From the NCBI RefSeq assembly GCF_008831285.2, contig NW_022205205.1, forward strand, positions 1-28,660: a stretch of DNA of 28,660 nucleotides, in the 5' to 3' direction. The notes beneath the pieces were generated by a model. It had not been told where the DNA came from and searched no databases. It worked only from the letters and a program-made list of their open reading frames with translations. The DNA comes from Nymphaea colorata. Its lineage: Eukaryota > Streptophyta > Magnoliopsida > Nymphaeales > Nymphaeaceae. This document shows positions 20,404 to 28,660 of the stretch, in pieces; position 1 is the first letter of the stretch; every line of letters begins with the position of its first letter. A program made the translations under genes and the position numbers.

Positions 20404-21779
20404 TCATCTGTTTATCTTCTCTTCCGGTTTTCTCTTGATGGAACTCATGGTTTTTAATTTTGGCCCAACGATGGGACTAAAAGCTTCTTTCATTGGCGTT
20501 TTGATTTGTTTTGCCATTTCGATTTTCTTCTGAGGAGGAAACATCATGGATGGGATTTAAGGATTGGTAATCTTGAAGTCATTTTTGAACTAAAGAGTGA
20601 TGACTTTCTTGTTGGCAATCGGGGTGCTTTCCAAGTTCTTCTTCATTATCCTCTCCTTGTGCTTCTTTGTTTCTTGGATTTGGCGAAGGAGGCCGGATTT
20701 CATTTTCTTCTCATCGACAACAACAACAAAGGAGTAATGAGGTGTGTAGACATACTTATCGACGCATGAGTATCCCTTGCATCCTCCGTTGAGGTTGTAG
20801 AAAATTACCTCGCTGGTTTGCAAATCGACGTATTTGATATCCACGCTGAAACTCTACAGTTCCTAAATTGAGGTCAGCTAGTCCCTGGTGGTGAAGAACT
20901 TGATTAGCCAGCCGTTGATGAACTTGCTTGGCATGTACTCACGGGCGTTAGGCTCCTTTCGCTAGAAATAAAGGTTGTTCCAGAACTAGAGATGCGCATT
21001 TCCTTTGAAAGTTTAAGTAAATTGCTGCAGGACAGGTTTTAAACCTCTAATATACTTTTTCAGCTGACCGTTGACGTCGAATTGTTCCAAATTCTCCAAC
21101 TTTTTCTCTAGTTTTTGCCAGTCTTCGAGAGTGCCTGCCATGTGGGCATTAACGATTCCGCATCCTCCACCTTCCCGGGTATAATCGAAGTATTTCTTGC
21201 AGGTATTCATGACGAGAGCGGTGGAAAATAGCCTTTCAAAGAGACCAGTGCTTGTGAAATTGCATTCCAGCTGGTCGACAACACCCTCCACTGTATTTTT
21301 CTTAATCTCTCTGATGATTCCGTTCAAAAATGGGATCCAATCATACAAGTTTCTGTCGGTTTGCACAACCAGCTCCTTCTTGCCTTAGTGCATCACGAAA
21401 GCAGTCCTCAGCTCTTAAGCGTTATCGTCGACGTATTTGGTGAACCAGAGCATGATCATGTTCCAAATCTCATCGGGTTTTATCTTGATATCTCCATGCT
21501 CCATGTAAGCCTTGTAAAAGGCTGTGAAAAAGCCATTATTCGAGTAGTTGGTGAAAGGTGTGTTCTCCATATAAGTGTATATCTTAGTCTATTCTTTTAT
21601 TTCCAGATATCTTCCCCTTGGCGTCTTTTTGGCTTTGATTTGCTTACTTTCTAGGAAGGCTCTGGATGGGTATGGTCCTGTATCCCTTGTAAACTTCCTT
21701 GAATTCAGCCTGATTGGTATGCTGTTGGTCTTTTTTCTTCTCGGCCAGTTGGATCCAGATATCGTCGAGAAAGGACATT
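20404..21779 (-). CDS. DUF4419 protein, copy A, 450 aa
   Basis: Member of the DUF4419 family, whose biochemical role I do not know. Diagnostic segments are GFFTAFYKAYMEHGDIKIKP, DEIWNMIMLWFTKYVDDNAE, ELRTAFVMH, VDQLECNFTSTGLFERLFS, TALVMNTCKKYFDYT, AHMAGTLEDWQKLEKKLE, KKYIRGLKPVLQQF, FWNNLYF and FINGWLIKFFTT. The last third (NGGCKGYSCVDKYVYTPHYS) is shared with copy B, and the tail is basic. A 23-nt intron at 21625-21647 gives exactly 451 codons; there are no frame gaps. Several Glu of the family pattern are TAA or TAG here where copy B has GAA or GAG. Tandem with copy B, 238 bp apart. Confidence 0.88.
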
Positions 21780-22017
21780 ACAACAACTCAATAAAATAAA
21801 ATGGAATTAGGGTATGGATTGGGTTAAATATTTTGAAATATGATTGATTCTGATGGAAAAATAGATTGTTTTTTGTGAGGACAATAAGGATAAAATTATT
21901 GCACTTTGAAACTCTGGTGGGTGGAGGTTCTTTAAAATAAATTGATAAAATTTAGTAAACTGCCAAATGTAGATTTTTAATTAAATAATTGCAACTCCAA
22001 ATGTAATGAGAGGTGGA

Positions 22018-23412
22018 TCATTTCTTGGCGTTGGTTTCCTTTGGCTTCTTTTACTCCATCTTTATCTCCACTTTCTTCACCTGGGCAGCTGGTTGCAGCT
22101 TAGGCGGAATCACTGGTTTGAATGCTTACTTTGGGGCTATTTTTACCTGTTTTATTGGTTATTACTTCTTCACCAGTGCTGGCTTAGGCACATTCTCCAC
22201 TTTTTCCATCCTCTTCTCAGGTTTAATCTCTACTGCTTTCTTCTACGGTTTGACTTCTACTTTTTTCTCCACCTTTTTGGTAGCCATCCTGGCCTTATAA
22301 TAAATCTCAGACTTTGTCTTTCTGGCCAATTTCCTAGTCTCCACTTCATCTTCCAGGATGGCGAAGGAATAATGAGGAGTGTATACGTTTTTATCGACGC
22401 AAGTATATCCTTTGCATCCGCCATTCATGACAAAAAGAGTAACTTCCTTTGTCACCAAATCCACATATTTGATATCGACGGTGAACCTTTCGAGTTCCCT
22501 CACATCGGTGATCTCGTCCGCGGTGGTGAAGAACTTGATTAGCCATCCGTTGATGAATGTGGATGGCTCGTAAGCTCTCATCTATGGATTTTTTCGCTAG
22601 AAGTAAAGGTTGTTCCAGAATTCGAGGTTAGCGTTTCCCTTGTAAGTCTCGGTGAACTGCTAAAGGACTGGCTTTAGGCCTCGGATATACTTCTTTAAGT
22701 TTCCATCCACATCGAAATGCTCCAAATTGCAAAGTTTTTCCTGCAATTTTTCCCAATCTTCCAAGACGCCGCCCATATGAGCATTGACAACTCCGCAGCC
22801 GGCTCCAAATCTGGTGTAATTGAAGTATTTTTTGCATGTATTCATGACCAAAGCGGTGGAGAACATGGTTTCGAAGAATCCAGTGCTGCTGAAATTGCAC
22901 TCCAGCTGTTCCACCACTTTCTCAACTGTATTTTTCTTGATCTCCTTGATGATTCCCTCCATGAAGGGTACCCAGTTCTCCACGTCCCTATCGGTGATGA
23001 CGATGAGTTCCTTCTTGCCGGCGTGGTTGACGAAGGCGTTTCGGAGTTGTTCGGCGTGGTCTTCCACGTACTTGCTGAACCACATCATGATCATCATCCA
23101 CACTTCGTCAGGCTTGATCTTGATGTCTCCATGCTTCATGTAGGCCAGGTAGAAGGCGCTGTAGAAGCCGTTGCCTGTCTTGGCGGTGATCGGCTGGTTC
23201 TCCATGTAAGTGGACAGCTTGAAGTCCTTGCGCGCCCACAGCTTCTTCCCCTATGGAGTTTTTTCCCCCTCTTCGTGAGGGATTCTTTCCAAGTCCTGGA
23301 TGTGAATGGTGCGATATCCCTTGTAGACTTCCTTGAAGTCGGTTTGCTTGCTGGGGATTGTTTGTTCCTTCTTCAGGGCCAGTTTTTGCCACAATTAATC
23401 GAGAAACGACAT
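22018..23412 (-). CDS. DUF4419 protein, copy B, 464 aa
   Basis: Paralogue of the neighbouring copy, same orientation. It has the same core: TGNGFYSAFYLAYMKHGDIK, DEVWMMIMMWFSKYVEDHAE, QLRNAFVNHAGKKELIV, EQLECNFSSTGFFETMFS, TALVMNTCKKYFNYT, LEDWEKLQEKLCNLEHF, KKYIRGLKPVL and FINGWLIKFFTT. It has no intron at the site where copy A has one, and it is a clean run of 465 codons to TGA. The C-terminal about 80 residues differ from copy A: a Lys/Pro/Val/Glu-rich, repeat-like tail (KVEVKPEKKAVEIKPEKR...). TAA at residue 6 aligns with Asp in copy A. The two copies probably arose by local duplication and have since diverged in their tails. Confidence 0.9.
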
Positions 23413-23666
23413 CTTTTTGTTATATTCCAGGCAAAACGCATCCCTTAGGATATAGCGTATGGAATTTTAAAAGTTTGATCATTTCCGAGCACAGCCAAAA
23501 ATCATATATTTATTCAAAATTGCAATCCATGTCTTCTCACCTAAAAATATCAAATCTCTATCCTCCGTATCTCTTGCATTTGATCCTTTGCGGGGGACGG
23601 TTTGTCGGGTGAGATGGTGATTAAGTTTGGTGACGATTTAATAAAGAATTAATATAAATATAAAAG

Positions 23667-24156
23667 ATGGCTCTCCGCATGAGCAAGCGACTGCAGAAGG
23701 AATACGAGTCGATCCAAAAGAATAACCAGGACATGAAGGTGCTGCTTCCCAACAACGACCTCGCCCTCTGGCACGTCAACTTCCTCGGAGCCAAGGGCAC
23801 GCTCTACGAGGGATAGACCTTCACGCTTCAATTACGGTTCTCCAACGATTATGTACCTCTCGCCCCACCAAGCCCATCGACTCTCCAGAAGTCATCTTCA
23901 TCGGACACATCCCAGTCCACGAGCACATCTACTCCAACGGTTTCATCTGCCTCTCCATCCTCTACGACGGTACCAGTCCCTTCATTTAGAGTGGTCGCCC
24001 GCCCTCACCGTATCCTCCATTTGCCTTTCGGTCCTGTCGATGCTCAGCAGCGCCCCCAAGAAGATAAAGCCTCCCAATGACGCTTAGTTTGTGAAGCGGG
24101 CGGCGGGAAGAGGACCCAAGGCCTTCCTGTGGAGCTACCATGACGATAAGGCGTGA
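23667..24156 (+). CDS. UBE2W: UBE2W-type ubiquitin-conjugating enzyme E2, 149 aa
   Basis: E2 enzyme; in other eukaryotes UBE2W attaches ubiquitin to protein N-termini. It starts MALRMSKRLQKEYESIQKNN. The core has HVNFLGAKGTLYEGETF, SNDYPIDSPEVIFIG, the active-site region HEHIYSNGFICLSIL with Cys about 88, EWSPALTVSSICLSVLSMLS, and the C-terminal WSYHDDK typical of UBE2W. Length matches the family. Two 20-nt introns lie at 23853-23872 and 23970-23989, the second splitting the Glu of DEWSP. The Glu of YEGETF is TAG. No frame gaps; exactly 150 codons with TGA stop. UBE2W usually has His at the position before Ile-Cys-Leu (SNGHICL); here it is Phe. Confidence 0.95.
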
Positions 24157-24322
24157 ATGATTGATCGATAAACGTATCACTCCAATTCCATCACCCGGGG
24201 ATTTATCACCAAATAAGTATGGGTAAACTATCTTGGAGCGGGAAGCGTGGTGGAGGGATACAATGCAGTGCTGTGGGGGAATGGGGTGTGAATGGTTTAT
24301 GGGAGATAGAATCATGATTGGG

Positions 24323-24922
24323 TCATAGGGGGATGGGTGGCTTGGACGAATTGATCTTCCTGATGGTCAGATTGATGCTTTTGGACTATTTTACTCTGTT
24401 TGCAATCACCAAATTCCGCAAGCCGTTTTCTCTCCTCAGTTTCTCCAGCTTTCCCCTTTCCAGTCCTTTTTTTCCCTCCTTCAAGAGCCAATCCTTACGC
24501 TAGAATCCCTGTATTTTGATTTCTTTCGGCCTCTGGCTGTTGGGTGTCAATTTGGTGAGGCTGAATGGGTTGCTTTTCTGCATGATTCGCCTGATGAGGG
24601 TGAGCCTGCTTGGCGGTTGCTCCAAAATGGCCAATTTGGGACGGTGGCTGTCCTTGCTGGCCTTGGAATGGATGGTGCAGCTGAGATCCAAAGGCTATGG
24701 AGGGGACGGGCTTCGCTTGTCCGACCTATACCGACCGTGTATGGTGATCCTGAGGGAGGAAGCGTGCGAATTCACCAGTGTGGTGGGAAAGGGCGGCTCT
24801 GCTGGTGAAGTCTGGGAGCGTCTTAGTCTCTGCTTGGTCATTTTGAGACGCTGGATCATGTGTCTCTGCTGGGACGGGAGCGAGAGGAGGCGGATAGGGT
24901 AGCTCTAGCAGTATTAGAGCAT
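24323..24922 (-). CDS. basic orphan protein, 199 aa
   Basis: A single exon of exactly 200 codons, starting MLEYCESYPIRLLSLPSQQR and ending SINLTIRKINSSKPPIPL before TGA. It is strongly basic, with several Leu/Ile-containing stretches (HRPKLAILEQPPSRLTLIRR; DWLLKEGKKGLERGKLEKLR) that could be helices binding nucleic acid or membranes. No family recognised. Three Glu are TAG or TAA. A start at the later in-frame ATGs (24859 or 24838) is possible. Tail-to-tail with the UBE2W gene (166 bp). Confidence 0.65.
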
Positions 24923-25208
24923 GTCGCTTGCCTGGCCTGTTAACATTTAATAACCCAATAGCTTATACGATGCAATCAGAGGTAAAAATAATCAAAACTA
25001 CCAGGAAAAGCTCGATTGGCAAGGTTAAACAAAGTAATGAAGTTATGTCTTTAATCTCAAGCAGCAACTGCATTTGAAAGCCATATTCGGTGTGTTTTAT
25101 TCACTGGACAATTGATTGGATTTTCAATCTACCTCCATAATACCTCCTCGCGTTATCTTCCCAAGCCGCGCATCCTCGCCCTTCTCTGCTTATCCTTGAA
25201 AAGTAATA

Positions 25209-25652
25209 TCAATCAATGAAGAGGAGGTACTCTTCCTGGGGGTCGTGTTTTCCTCCTTCCACCCCCACACATCGTCCACCATGTCGTGCTTCCCTGCCTC
25301 CTCGCAGCTGGTGAAGCCGGTTTCCTTCTTCACCAGCACTCCGGTCGACGCCTGCTCGTAGAAGCACTCCTCCTCTTAGAACAGCCTCACTTGCGAGTAT
25401 TGCGCCTCGAGCAGGAGCGAACGCTGGTACCGGTACTCCTGCTGGTCGATTATCTGGCGCATCGTCTCGAGGGCCGGTTCGTTGCTGCAGGCGTCGGGGA
25501 CGGGCAGGGAGTGGCAGACGCGCTGAGTGGAGAAATTTTTACGTTGAGGGATTCGGCGAGGGGGGCGTGCCTGAGCGAGGGGGCAGGGCGAGGGTGGGGA
25601 AGATGGCTTGCAGTTGGGCGAGGGCGTTATCGAGGGCGTTCTGGGAGGCCAT
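25209..25652 (-). CDS. acidic orphan protein, about 148 aa
   Basis: Starts MASQNALDNALAQLQAIFPT. The centre is a helix-rich segment (ALETMRQIIDQQEYRYQRSL; LLEAQYSQVRLFEEEECFYE) followed by GVLVKKETGFTSCEEAGKHD and DDVWGWKEENTTP. Three single-base gaps (near 25578, 25538 and 25238), all in C- or A-runs, are needed to reach EEYLLFID and TGA at 25209, giving 149 codons. If the third gap is not real, the frame continues to a TGA at 25124 (176 aa). Family not recognised. Confidence 0.55.
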
Positions 25653-25848
25653 GGGTTTATGATTAATTTATATTCATATCCATGACAAAACTATAGTTGT
25701 TAAGATTTAATACTAAAATTATCACCACCCAACACACCCAAAATGTGAAAGATAAATCAACGAACCCCGAAGGACATGCCCCAAGCCAAGAACAGGGCAA
25801 AACCAACTTAAGACACCCTTTGAAAGATTACTTACTTTTTTTTGTTAT

Positions 25849-25970
25849 TGGCTGCGGTTCGCAATTTACGGCGTTTATTGCTTTTCTCATAAGATAAGCA
25901 AGAGGTTTGCGGGATAACCATGGGAAGGGAGGCGCGTATTGGCGAGCGTTGCTCGGAGCTTCCTTTTTTT
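25849..25970 (+). ncRNA. possible structured RNA ending in a T-run (Pol III-like)
   Basis: The 343-bp interval 25653-25995 is the largest non-coding gap in the chromosome. Within it, 25856-25864 (GGTTCGCAA) can pair with 25907-25919 (TTGCG, four-base bulge, AACC), enclosing a hairpin at 25880-25899 (GCTT..AAGC with one mismatch). A second element pairs GGAAG (25923-25927) with CTTCC (25959-25963) around a CGAGC-GTT-GCTCG hairpin (25943-25955). A run of seven T follows at once (25964-25970), like a Pol III terminator. A T8 run at 25836-25843 could end a separate transcript upstream. The family is not recognised: no telomere-template sequence, tRNA fold, SRP or snRNA motif is evident. It could also be part of the kinase promoter. 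Confidence 0.3.
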
Positions 25971-25995
25971 GTTTTTGCTACTCTATAATATATTG

Positions 25996-27796
25996 ATGAG
26001 AATTAGGTCTCCCTTCTTCAAACGTTAGTACGACCTCGGAAAGGCCGAACTCGTCGGCAAGGGTACCTTTGCACAAGTATCCAATTACCCATGCAGGTGT
26101 TCAGGGTATTCGACTCTGAGCTTAACGACTCCTTGGCAATCCGGAAGGTGAAGAAGAGCATGGGCGACCCCGAGGACATCGCCAAGGAGAAGCAGATCAA
26201 CGAGTAGTTGCGAAAGGTGGACAACGAGAACATCCTCAAAATCTACGACATCATCGAGCAGCCCGACACCGTCTGGTACATCACCGAGTACTGTTCTGGC
26301 GGATCGCTCTGGTAATGCTGGCCTGAGGTAGGGACGCGCTCAACCTCTGCAAGGACAACCGTCTGGACGAGCGCGAGAGTCTGGAGTGCATCCTGCAGGT
26401 GAGCAAGGGCGTGCAGGAGCTGCACAACCACCGCATCACCCACCGCGACCTCAAGCCCGAAAACATCCTCCTCAAGACCAAGTACGTTCCTGGCAAGCCG
26501 CTCCCGCTCATCAAACTGGCGGACTTCGGCCTGAGCACCCAGAAGATCATCATGGAGACGATCGCAGGCACCAAGGAGTACATCGCTCCCGAGCAGGCCA
26601 AGTTCCACAACTACACCAACGCGGTCGACGTCTGGTCGCTGGGCATCATCCTCGACGAGATCCTGCACGGCACGCCCTTCTACTCGGGCGAGGACAACAA
26701 GGAAGTCTTCAACAAGATCCTCAAAACGCCCTTCAAGGTCAGGAACGAAGCCATCAGGCCAGCGATCAAGGAGCTGCTGGTTAGTCTCCTCAAGAAGAAG
26801 CCGTACGAAAGGCCCATCATTGCAGTCATCAGGTCGACGATTGAGAAGATCTTATAATAGATATAGACTTCCCACCTATAGCAGACCAGTCTGACTCAAA
26901 AATCGACCAGCATATAGCACCTGAACAACATCCAAGAGGTGTCGAAGCTCAACAGCGAGTCCAGGGCCACCAAGAACAACTCGGAAATCAACATCGTCCT
27001 CCCCCCTCCAAGGAAACATCACGCTCTTCACCAAGAAGCACTACGAAATGGGCAAGCTGCAGATCAGCAAGGAGATCAGTCCCACCAGCAAGGAGGGCAA
27101 CCTCACCAGCAAGGAGGGCAACCTCACCAGCAAGGGAGTCCACAGCGATCGCAAAGTTCCCGACCTCACCAAGACCGTCTCTCCCATCAGCGCCAGGCGC
27201 GACGAGCATCCCCTGACCGAGCACAAGCTGGCCATCGACAAGCACCACATCAGGTCAGATATCGTCGAGACAGACAGGTCCAAGATAGAAAGGCGGCCCA
27301 TCTCCAAGGTGGAGTCGTCGTCCAAGTCCCCCCAGATGATGGCCATCACTGACAAGATAACCATCGTCAAGAGCGAGAAGCGCAAGATGGTGAATAGTTC
27401 CATCAAGAGGGAGGAATTCAAGGGGGACGTGATGAGCGTTTAGGAGTACGCGCAGAGGATGGCAAGGCAGAGGGGCGAGCTGCTGGGTACGCAGCTAAAA
27501 CTAGGCAAGTAGCTCAGCTTCATCCCCAACACCTATCTTTCGGGCAGCGACTTCCAGTAGCAGTGTCCCAGCGCGTAGGATCGATCAGATAGTTCAAAAA
27601 ACGATACAATTTCCTCAACTGCATCACCACCAGCGAGGACTATGAGGTGCGGCTCGGCCTGTCGATGCGGGACATCGAAGCCCACAGGGAGAAGGCTGAG
27701 GACGAGTTGTTCAAGGTGCAGTAGTCGGTGAAATAGATCTTTTTCAGCCAGTTGGATTCCTTCATCGACCAGTACGTCGAGAAGGTTCTGAAGTGA
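25996..27796 (+). CDS. Ser/Thr protein kinase with long basic tail, 587 aa
   Basis: The kinase domain spans about residues 10-270: glycine loop GKGTFAQV, beta-3 segment LAIRKVKK, hinge YITEYCSGGSL, catalytic loop THRDLKPENIL, LADFGLST, IAPEQ, DVWSLGIILDEILHGTPFY. It resembles CAMK/ULK-like kinases. The conserved VAIK lysine position reads Arg. Two 20-nt introns lie at 26077-26096 and 26312-26331. The C-terminal 300 residues are basic and low-complexity, with SKEGNLT heptad repeats, and end in a helical segment (FSQLDSFIDQYVEKVLK). Single-base gaps near 27004, 27017 and 27600 fall in C6, A3 and A6 runs. Resolved length is exactly 588 codons with TGA stop. Glu of KREYDLG is TAG. Confidence 0.88.
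27066..27134 (+). repeat. 21-bp tandem repeat in the kinase tail
   Basis: About three copies of a 21-bp unit encode SKEISPT, SKEGNLT, SKEGNLT and then a partial SKG. The two central units are identical in DNA, so the expansion is recent. Confidence 0.85.
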
Positions 27797-27904
27797 TGTT
27801 TGATATTGCTTGTTGCGTGGGTTGGGTCCGCGGTGTATCTCTTCGGTATATCGCTGATTTAAATTTCAATTCGGTATTAATTTTTTATTACTTTTAACAT
27901 ATCT

Positions 27905-28521
27905 ATGATCAAGTAGGCAATCCTGGTGGGCGGCATCGCCTTCTACGCGTTCGTCATCAGCACCATCGTCAAGGATATCCGTATTTTCCCTTTTTATAAA
28001 GGCGACGAAAACTTCAGCAAGTCCTTCCTCCGCATCATCGACAACGACAACGACGGGATCATCACCAACAAGGAGCTGAAGGAGTTCAACGCCTGTCCCG
28101 AATACGACGGGAAGAAGTTGACCAGGGAGTTCAAGGAGTACGGGAGGAGAGCCGACCTCAACGAGCTCTCAGAGTTCCTTAATCCTAAATTGGGTAGATA
28201 GGATTGGATGTAGTCCTGAAGATGGTTGAGAAGTGCGTCGGAGATATCGAGTCTGCCACCAATCCTGACCACCTCAAGAACCTCAATCGTGAAGAAATTG
28301 AAAAGGCCCTCCTCGAAGCCTATGACTTGGACAACGACAACGAGATCAAGTGGGCTGAGTTCAACATCTTCAACCAATTCCTGAAGAAGCAGCCCAAGAA
28401 CCTCAGGCAAATCTTCAGGTTCTTCGACAAGAACCACAACTGGAAAATCGAGCACAAGGAGATCCAGAAGTGCAAGCCCAGACACATCATCGACTTCCTC
28501 GGAACTGGAAAACGCAAATGA
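27905..28521 (+). CDS. EF-hand protein with N-terminal membrane anchor, 198 aa
   Basis: Ca2+-binding protein. Residues 4-23 (EAILVGGIAFYAFVISTIV) form a hydrophobic segment that could be a signal anchor. EF-hand loops follow: DNDNDGIITNKE (about 46-57, canonical), a degenerate one near ADLNELSE, DLDNDNEIKWAE (canonical) and DKNHNWKIEHKE (near-canonical), before a basic end. A 20-nt intron at 28194-28213 joins LNPKL to VLKMVEK. No frame gaps; exactly 199 codons with TGA stop. The codon after MIK is TAG (Glu). Its stop is 53 bp from the telomere, so the whole 3' UTR and polyadenylation signal must fit there. Confidence 0.9.
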
Positions 28522-28574
28522 TCACCCATCACATCAACACCCACCATACACACATATATAATACCCATAACAAC

Positions 28575-28660
28575 GGGGTTGGGGTTGGGGTTGGGGTTGG
28601 GGTTGGGGTTGGGGTTGGGGTTGGGGTTGGGGTTGGGGTTGGGGTTGGGGTTGGGGTTGG
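28575..28660. repeat. right telomere, (GGGGTT)n
   Basis: Fourteen GGGGTT units run to the last base. With the CCCCAA array at position 1 this shows the window is an entire chromosome, not a fragment. Confidence 0.98.

Noticed and set aside
24970-25077. A 35-aa plus-strand open frame starting MQSEVKIIK
   Set aside because: Very short, AT-rich, with no motif and no codon bias distinguishing it from chance.
6370-27600. Euplotes-type programmed +1 frameshifting as the cause of the frame gaps
   Set aside because: Euplotes sites occur at in-frame stop codons after AAA and skip a base. Here most gaps are not at TGA, have the opposite sign and sit at varied homopolymers.
154-28521. TAG or TAA read as glutamine (usual ciliate code)
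   Set aside because: Invariant SNARE glutamates and the DUF4419 paralogue exchanges favour glutamate. One TAG opposite a Gln codon (DUF4419 VLxQF) is a variable position.
1-28660. CRISPR arrays, insertion sequences, bacterial operons, rRNA or tRNA genes
   Set aside because: No spaced repeats, transposase, inverted-repeat element ends, rRNA stretches or cloverleaf could be found by eye.

Overview
The window is a complete linear chromosome, with CCCCAA repeats at its left end (1-62) and GGGGTT repeats at its right end (28575-28660). The genes begin 92 bp and 53 bp inside these telomeres. A two-telomere molecule of 28.6 kb with C4A2 repeats is typical of a ciliate somatic (macronuclear) chromosome.

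The standard code breaks almost every gene. Reading TAA and TAG as glutamate, with TGA as the only stop, gives continuous proteins. Invariant glutamates of a Qa-SNARE are encoded by TAG and TAA, and tandem DUF4419 paralogues exchange TAR with GAR codons. This is the code known from peritrich ciliates (Vorticella and relatives), so a peritrich is the best guess. Introns are tiny: of 19 inferred, 14 are exactly 20 nt, three are 23, one is 26 and one is 22.

With that code I assemble 24 protein genes, all ending in TGA and mostly separated by 30-280 bp. Left third: a syntaxin (-), an RBR ubiquitin ligase with membrane segments (+), then five minus-strand genes (a basic disordered protein, a 99-aa orphan, a 256-aa beta-grasp-like orphan, a coiled-coil protein and a 276-aa orphan). 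Middle: a FAIM1-like protein with a long Q/N/F-rich tail (+), a small orphan (-), a B-box/coiled-coil protein (-), an SK-type potassium channel (-), a basic orphan (-), an outer-dynein-arm docking-type coiled coil (+), an orphan (+), a calpain-like protein lacking all catalytic residues (-), a membrane H+-pyrophosphatase (+) and a basic orphan (+). Right third: two tandem DUF4419 paralogues (-), a UBE2W-type E2 (+), two orphans (-), a possible structured Pol III RNA, a protein kinase (+) and a membrane-anchored EF-hand protein (+) beside the right telomere. There is no operon-like functional grouping. The set is general eukaryotic cell biology: membrane fusion, two ubiquitin-system genes, Ca2+/K+ signalling, vacuolar acidification and cilia.

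Many genes need one extra base at one or more points to stay in frame. I count about 42 such places, all of the same sign and mostly at homopolymer runs. They are absent from about half of the genes and peak at 11 in the calpain-like gene. I treat them as probable homopolymer under-calls in the assembly, but alternatives are given. CDS coordinates below span from first ATG to TGA, including introns and these gaps.
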